DNA of 64,000 nt from Batkoa obscura (taxonomy: Eukaryota > Entomophthoromycota > Entomophthoromycetes > Entomophthorales > Batkoaceae). Below the pieces are notes generated by a model. That model made no database searches and was not told where the DNA came from. It saw only the letters and a list, made by a program, of their open reading frames with translations. Position numbers and translations under genes: made by a program. The stretch spans positions 62,001-126,000 of the forward strand of contig JASVEC010000049.1 in NCBI GenBank assembly GCA_030770535.1, read 5' to 3'. This document shows, piece by piece, positions 58,822 through 64,000 of this stretch (its first letter is position 1; every line of letters begins with the position of its first letter).

Positions 58822-58920
58822 AAAATGGAGATGTATTTTTTGTTTAAGAATTTTACTTTTTCTGCTCAAATAACGCTTAAAAAAGGAAAAGTAATGAAAT
58901 CAAAAAAAACATCCCCAAAT
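58822..58920 (-). mobile_element. MITE copy 28
   Basis: TGGAGATG start and CATCCCCA end, flanked by AA on both sides instead of TA; core CTCAAATAACGCTTAAAAAA. Confidence 0.75.
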
Positions 58921-59079
58921 ATTAATCAATTGATTTCAAAATTTTAAATTTTTATTTATAACCATAATAAAATTAATAACTCGGCTATTGATAATAATAA
59001 TAAATACAATCTTTAAAAAATATTAAAAATATAAAATATTAAAAAGTATTTACATTTATTAAATGTTATAATAAACTAC

Positions 59080-59595
59080 AATATTACCCAGTACCTGATA
59101 AATCAAAAAAAGAACGATATAATTCCAACTAAAACTACAGTTTATAGAAAATGAAAAATCTCAAACTTTCAATATTTACTAAGCAAGCAAGTAGTTTATT
59201 AATAATAGAAATCAATTATTAAATGTTAATATCACTTAAAGCATTGATAGCTAAGTTAACAATATAACTATAACTATAACTATAACATTAAGATTATTTA
59301 TTCATTTGATAATAAATCTGTAATGTTGCTTATATATAAAGCAGTTGATAACAAATATTTCTTGATGAAGTTTTATAAGGGTATGTATCTATTTACATTT
59401 TGTAACTTTGATCAATATCAGCATATAGGTTATATTAGTAAAAGCCTTGCTAATCCGGGAATTTTTATTAAATTTAGTAAAAATTCTCCTAACTTACAAT
59501 ATAGGTTATAACAAAATAGTTTAAAACTGTGTCAGGTACTTTGGTTTTTAATAAATAATTTATTTTTGCAAAATTTCGAGTAGTTTTTAAAATAT
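59080..59595 (+). mobile_element. lone arm of the long-armed DNA transposon (family C)
   Basis: Related to 27838..28345. GTACCTGATA at 59091 and TGTCAGGTAC ending at 59539 form 10-bp inverted ends. It keeps the longest open version of the internal frame (59323-59511: LLIYKAVDNKYFLMKFYKGM, IGYISKSLANPGIFIKFSKN), which is broken or shortened in the other copies. No transposase attached. Confidence 0.65.
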
Positions 59596-60083
59596 CAAAA
59601 TGAGCATTACATATTAAATATTAATATTTAATTATTATAAATATCTATATCAAAATAAATGTAGTAATATTTTTTAGTATGTGTTAAAATCGATATATGT
59701 ATCAGAGATTAAATTAAATCTAATATAGTACTCTAAGAAATGTTTACTTTTGCATCTTTATTAAGGAAATTATAAACGAAATTATAAAAGGTATTGTAAA
59801 TCAATAAACTATTTGAGATTGATGCCAATTTTTTTGAATTAAACGTTATGAATTTAGACTTAATATCAGTATTAATATTGCCAAAATAATCGAATAACGC
59901 ATTGAAACGTAGCATTTTTTTAATAAAAGCAGTTTATAACTATATATTAAATATAAGCTTTATTAACAACACCAAACAACTTTACTATTAATTACATGTG
60001 CTGAAAATATTTTAACATAGTTTGAATATACGCAAAGGTTCCCAGCCTAAGAACAAGGGAGTGAACAAGTGATAATAAATACA
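59596..60083. other. intergenic stretch
   Basis: AT-rich. A 60-codon minus-strand frame at 59733 is unsupported. Confidence 0.35.
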
Positions 60084-60393
60084 TCATCTGATACAGCAAG
60101 GGCTAAAATAACATAAAACCATATATGTAGTTGGTGAAAAAATGGTTTTAGTCACAAATGAAATGAAGGTATTGGTCAAATTAATTGGATAGTATTTCAC
60201 CACAAACACATGGTTCAACTTTAACAAGAGGAAGTGGAAATGATTGGAACTTTTTATAATAATTTTTAACTTCAGATAATTAACCGGGTCTTCAAGAATA
60301 TTTATCAACCCAAATAGCAAAAGAAAGAAAGCAAAAAACGCAATATTAACAAAAAAGGGAATACCTCACATATTTTTTTATTTCAAGGTGAAG
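60084..60393 (-). pseudogene. possible terminal exon of a membrane-protein gene remnant
   Basis: The minus-strand frame runs from an AG near 60393 to the stop at 60084. It holds two hydrophobic stretches (FFVNIAFFAFFLLLFGLINI and a C-terminal TNTFISFVTKTIFSPTTYMV) and ends CYFSPCCIR. The build recalls the last part of a seven-helix receptor. Codon use is gene-like, but no upstream exons were found. Low confidence. Confidence 0.3.
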
Positions 60394-60549
60394 GTTAATT
60401 TGTAAGTCATCGCTTAAATGACTTGTTTTAATTGGATGACTTGCAAGCACTAAAAACGATTGGTTATTGCTGTATTAATTCTTACGAATGCAATATAAGT
60501 AGATTTCAATAGACCAAAGACTAAAACTTTTTAATAAATATAAATAAAA
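60394..60549. promoter_or_regulatory. probable promoter of the deaminase gene
   Basis: Immediately upstream of the ATG at 60550; no sharp motif beyond AT-rich stretches. Confidence 0.3.
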
Positions 60550-61702
60550 ATGAGATTGATTATTCGTAACGACGCCCAAGCTGTAGCTAAATATGTTGGT
60601 AAGTGACTTTAATTATATAATATGAACGCTTGATTATAAACAAATCGGCTCCTGTAACTGGACTTAAACTAAAATTTATTTTATAGCTGACTATATTGTT
60701 GCCCGTGTAAAAAAGTTTGCACCAACTGCAGAAAGACCTTTCGTTTTAGGTTTACCAACTGGTTCTTCTCCAATTGGTGTATATCGCTGTCTTGTGGAAT
60801 ACTATAAATTAGGACAAATCTCATTCCAAAACATTATAACCTTTAATATGGATGAATACGTAGGCTTACCACAAAACCACCCAGAATCTTACCACTCTTT
60901 TATGTGGAACCATCTCTTTAAGCATGTTGACGTTAAACCTACTAACGTTAACATCTTAGATGGTAATGCATCCGACTTAGAAATGGAATGTTTACGCTTC
61001 GAAAAGAAGATTCGTGATGTTGGTGGTATTGAACTCTTTTTAGGAGGTATATTTAACTTTATGTAATATACACATATTTAAAATATTAATAGGTATTGGT
61101 CCTGATGGTCACATTGCTTTCAATGAACCAGGGTCTTCTTTACAATCTCGTACCCGTGTAAAGACTTTAGCTTATGAAACTATTCTTGCCAACGCACGTT
61201 TTTTCAATGGTGATATTAACAAAGTTCCAAAATTAGCCCTCACTGTTGGTGTAGCGTAAGTTTATTTTATAATTCATGTAACTTCTAACCTAATATTTTT
61301 ATTAAAGTACTGTTATGGATGCTCGTGAAGTTGCCATTATCATTACTGGCCAACATAAATCATTAGCTTTAGCCAAATGTATTGAAGAAGGTGTCAACCA
61401 TATGGTAAGTTGTTTACTTATTTATTTAATTTAGTTTATTAAAAACATGTTAAGTGGACCGTATCTGCTATCCAACTTCATCCTCGTTCTTTGATTGTCT
61501 GTGATGAAGACGCCACCCTTGAACTTCACGTCAAGACTGTAAATTATTTCAAATCTATTGAAAAAGTACATGATGAATTAATTGGCAAAGAGAATATGGG
61601 ACTTCAAGGTAACTAATAATTGATCCAATTTAGCATTTGATTTAATATACTGTTATAGGTTCAGTTAAGACCCTTAATTTACAAAGCGGTCCAAACGAAT
61701 AA
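60550..61702 (+). CDS. NAG1: glucosamine-6-phosphate deaminase
   Basis: Converts glucosamine-6-phosphate to fructose-6-phosphate and ammonia in amino-sugar (chitin) breakdown. Six exons: 60550-60598, 60687-61046, 61093-61255, 61308-61404, 61455-61608 and 61659-61702, joining to 288 residues, almost exactly the length of human GNPDA1. Conserved blocks: [20 protein letters not shown] (phosphate loop), [12 protein letters not shown] (catalytic Asp), [20 protein letters not shown] (catalytic Asp/His/Glu) and [20 protein letters not shown]. Family members are homohexamers in the cytosol. All introns are GT-AG. Downstream, at about 620 bases, lies CAB2 on the same strand. Confidence 0.95.
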
Positions 61703-62339
61703 TTTGCTTATATAAGTTTAAATCTTGCTAGCAAAGTTTAAGCTACCAAATTATATATAACTTCTTTGTTACTTCAATTCAGCCCTTAAAATATCATAAT
61801 TTTTCTTTTACCTCACTTGTATTGCTTGAGGTTCTAATAAATTCATTTAAATATTTAGTTTCTTTTTATATATTATTTAAAATATTAAATTCTATAATGC
61901 TTATAATTTTATCGGTTTTATTTTTTCATTACAAATGTAGCCTAAAGTTAGTACGACTTTTAACAAGAGTAGTCATTGAAATACCGCTCTATGTGACTGA
62001 GTGATATTACAATATATTGAACTATGTAGCTACTTATATCCTTTATTTTATATTCTTTTATTAAATAATAAACGTATATCCCCATTATAAGTTATATTTG
62101 TATAAATATTATCAATTTTAAATGTAAAAACATTTTTCATAAAGCTATATATATATCAAATTAGTTATATAGTTCATATTTAAAATTTGATAGTTTGGTA
62201 TAATAACATTGCTTTTATGAACCTATTTTCTAAAAATTAAGGACATTCGTTTAAATTAGTTTTAATTGGAAGTTAATTTTGATGAAAATGGAAAGCTGAC
62301 GAAAAGTGATTATTATTTTCTTTCCGAAAATATCAAAAA
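61703..62339. other. intergenic, between NAG1 and CAB2
   Basis: AT-rich; holds the NAG1 3' end and the CAB2 promoter. A lone MITE-like end (TATATCCCCATTATA) near 62086 was noted. Confidence 0.4.
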
Positions 62340-63593
62340 ATGAGTGAAATTTTGGACCCAGAAGATTATTTAAGATTACATAGCCCACCAACGAATTTCG
62401 AAGAAGCTCAAGCCAAAATCAATGAATTTATAAAATTATGGAGTGATAAAGATAAAAAGATAGCTTTAGTTACTGTAAGTGATTCTTTTTTTATACTCAA
62501 AAGGAATATTTAATCAATTAAGAGTGGTGGTACAACAGTACCTTTAGAAAATAACACTGTTCGATTTATCGATAATTTTTCTGCTGGTACTCGTGGGGCT
62601 ACTTCTGCTGAATATCCTTTTTTACTTTTAACTTATTAGTTTGTAAAAAGTTATTATGTTTAACCTTTTATACATATTTCTTAGAAAATGATTATTGTGT
62701 TATTTTTATGCACCGTCAATTCTCTTTACAACCTTACTCTAGACATTTTTCTCATTCTACTAATTGCTTTTTAGATTACTTGAATTTCAATAACGAGTAT
62801 GGTAGTATTGAAGGTATTAATTAAAAATTATAAACAAAATATGCTGAAGTGATGTAAATTTTAGCTGACTCAAGATATGATTCTGAAATGAAAGAGGTAT
62901 TAATTAAATACCAAAAGGTAAATAAGTTCATAATACTACTTGTTTATTTATTTAAAGTTTAGACTAAAAAAGAAGGAACGTTATTATCAATCACCTTTGT
63001 CACAGTTACCGACTATCTTTACCTTTTGACGTTTGTTTCAAAAGCTTTAGATAAACTGAAAGAAAGAGCATTGTTTTATTTAGCTGCTGCAGTTTCAGAT
63101 TTTTTTATACACCCTAAAGCAATGGTATTTTTTTTTTATTGTATATATTTCAACATTACCATAATATATGACCTATGTAATCTTATATGTTATTTATTAA
63201 TTTAACATTCATATCTAGTCAGAACATAAAATACAATCTAACTCCGGAGATTTACAAATATTAATGTCTAAAGTACCTAAATTCCTTAAACCGTTAGTAC
63301 ATCAATGGGCGCCTAAAGCATACATCGTTTCTTTTAAATTAGAAACTGACCCTGAGTTACTAATCCCTAAAGCTAGACAATCTTTAAAACAATATGGACA
63401 TCAGTTAGTCATCGCTAACCTTTTAAACACAAGAAAAAAAGAAGTTTGGTTTGTTTATCCGACTGAATCAGATGGTTATAAACATATATATTTAGAGAGT
63501 GAAAATCCAGCTTTAGGCGAAATTGAAATGGTGTTTTTACCCATTTTAGTTGAGACCCATGATAAATATATCAGAGGTTTGAGCTTAAAATAA
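62340..63593 (+). CDS. CAB2: phosphopantothenate-cysteine ligase
   Basis: Second step of CoA synthesis from phosphopantothenate. Six exons: 62340-62474, 62523-62611, 62674-62813, 62865-62917, 62963-63124 and 63219-63593, joining to 317 residues (human PPCS 311). Blocks: [20 protein letters not shown] (nucleotide-binding start), [49 protein letters not shown] and [10 protein letters not shown]. The second intron does not begin with GT: exon 2 stops after GCTGA and the coding sequence resumes at ATATTTCTTAG. This yields the conserved AEYFLEND only if ATATCC...AC is removed. The other introns are GT-AG. Confidence 0.93.
62612..62673 (+). other. probable U12-type AT-AC intron in CAB2
   Basis: 62 nt, starting ATATCCTTTT (the textbook U12 donor is ATATCCTT) and ending TTTATAC. 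A branch-like TGTTTAAC (six of eight matches to TCCTTAAC) places its adenine about 10 bases before the 3' end, the spacing of U12 introns. No GT-AG choice keeps the conserved AEYFLEND. Confidence 0.85.
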
Positions 63594-64000
63594 ATATATA
63601 AGTTTTGAACTATCTGTTAATCTATTATAATTTAGTGTTGTATGAATTTATTATTTAAAAAATAGCAACTGTTTAATATTAGTAAAAACACTTCAATTTT
63701 TTTTGTGTACTAGTTTTTGTAAAAGTGAGTATTAATAATTAACTACCCTATCCTATTTAACAAATTTGTAGTATAATGACTTTTCTAAAAGGAATAATTT
63801 TTAAATAGCTACAAACTTTTATTAAAAAATTTAAACTGAATCATTATTAGTAGTTTTTCATAATATTAGATATTTACAAGCAAGTGTTTTTTAACTAGTA
63901 GTCAAAAAATAAACAATAAACAATAAACAATTACTATTAATATAACTTTAATTTTTTGATTTGAGTTTTGATAATAGTTAGTTCATATTTCAAAATAACA
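63594..64000. other. AT-rich 3' flank
   Basis: Nothing recognised apart from a short AATAAAC run near 63910. Confidence 0.4.

Overview
The window looks like nuclear DNA of an early-diverging filamentous fungus. It is extremely AT-rich, the standard genetic code fits every gene, and most genes carry several 40-90 nt GT-AG introns. The proteins are typical fungal/opisthokont housekeeping proteins (EMC3, QCR2, GCS1, VPS5, TBP, eIF3c, a proteinase K-like secreted subtilase). A probable minor-spliceosome (AT-AC) intron argues against Dikarya, which have largely lost that machinery. Placement near Entomophthoromycotina/Zoopagomycota (Conidiobolus-like) is my inference, not something the sequence proves.

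Layout. 0.5-3.1 kb: secreted subtilase and an unknown acidic protein. 4.0-9.7 kb (minus strand): an F-box/leucine-rich gene, a broken close paralogue, and a more decayed relative. 10.0-13.7 kb: repeat cluster with solo LTRs (one nested in another), hairpin MITEs and a lone transposon arm. 14.3-20.6 kb: DUG1-like dipeptidase, GCS1-like ArfGAP and a small membrane protein. 22.5-28.7 kb: second repeat cluster with a 943-bp tandem duplication, an inverted pair of almost identical solo LTRs, and a DNA transposon with ~0.5-kb inverted arms around a broken DDE-like transposase. 29.5-36.1 kb: QCR2, TBP and a VPS5/SNX1-type sorting nexin. 36.4-39.7 kb: decayed Tc1/mariner transposase split by a MITE, a string of helix-turn-helix-like modules, and a solo LTR. 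41.2-45.9 kb: ribosomal L1-domain biogenesis factor and eIF3c. 46.9-50.9 kb: two more decayed leucine-rich genes. 51.2-56.2 kb: SERINC/TMS1, EMC3 and pyruvate dehydrogenase E2. 57.0-59.6 kb: third repeat cluster. 60.5-63.6 kb: glucosamine-6-phosphate deaminase and phosphopantothenate-cysteine ligase, the latter with the AT-AC intron.

The housekeeping genes do not form a pathway cluster; they sit in gene islands separated by repeat-rich gaps. Two gap features recur. One is a ~106-bp palindromic MITE present about 30 times. The other is an LTR family seen only as LTRs. The MITE ends resemble the ends of the long-armed transposon at 26-28 kb, so that transposon or a relative is the best candidate for having moved them. 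Exon coordinates were worked out by eye from splice sites, reading frame and family knowledge.
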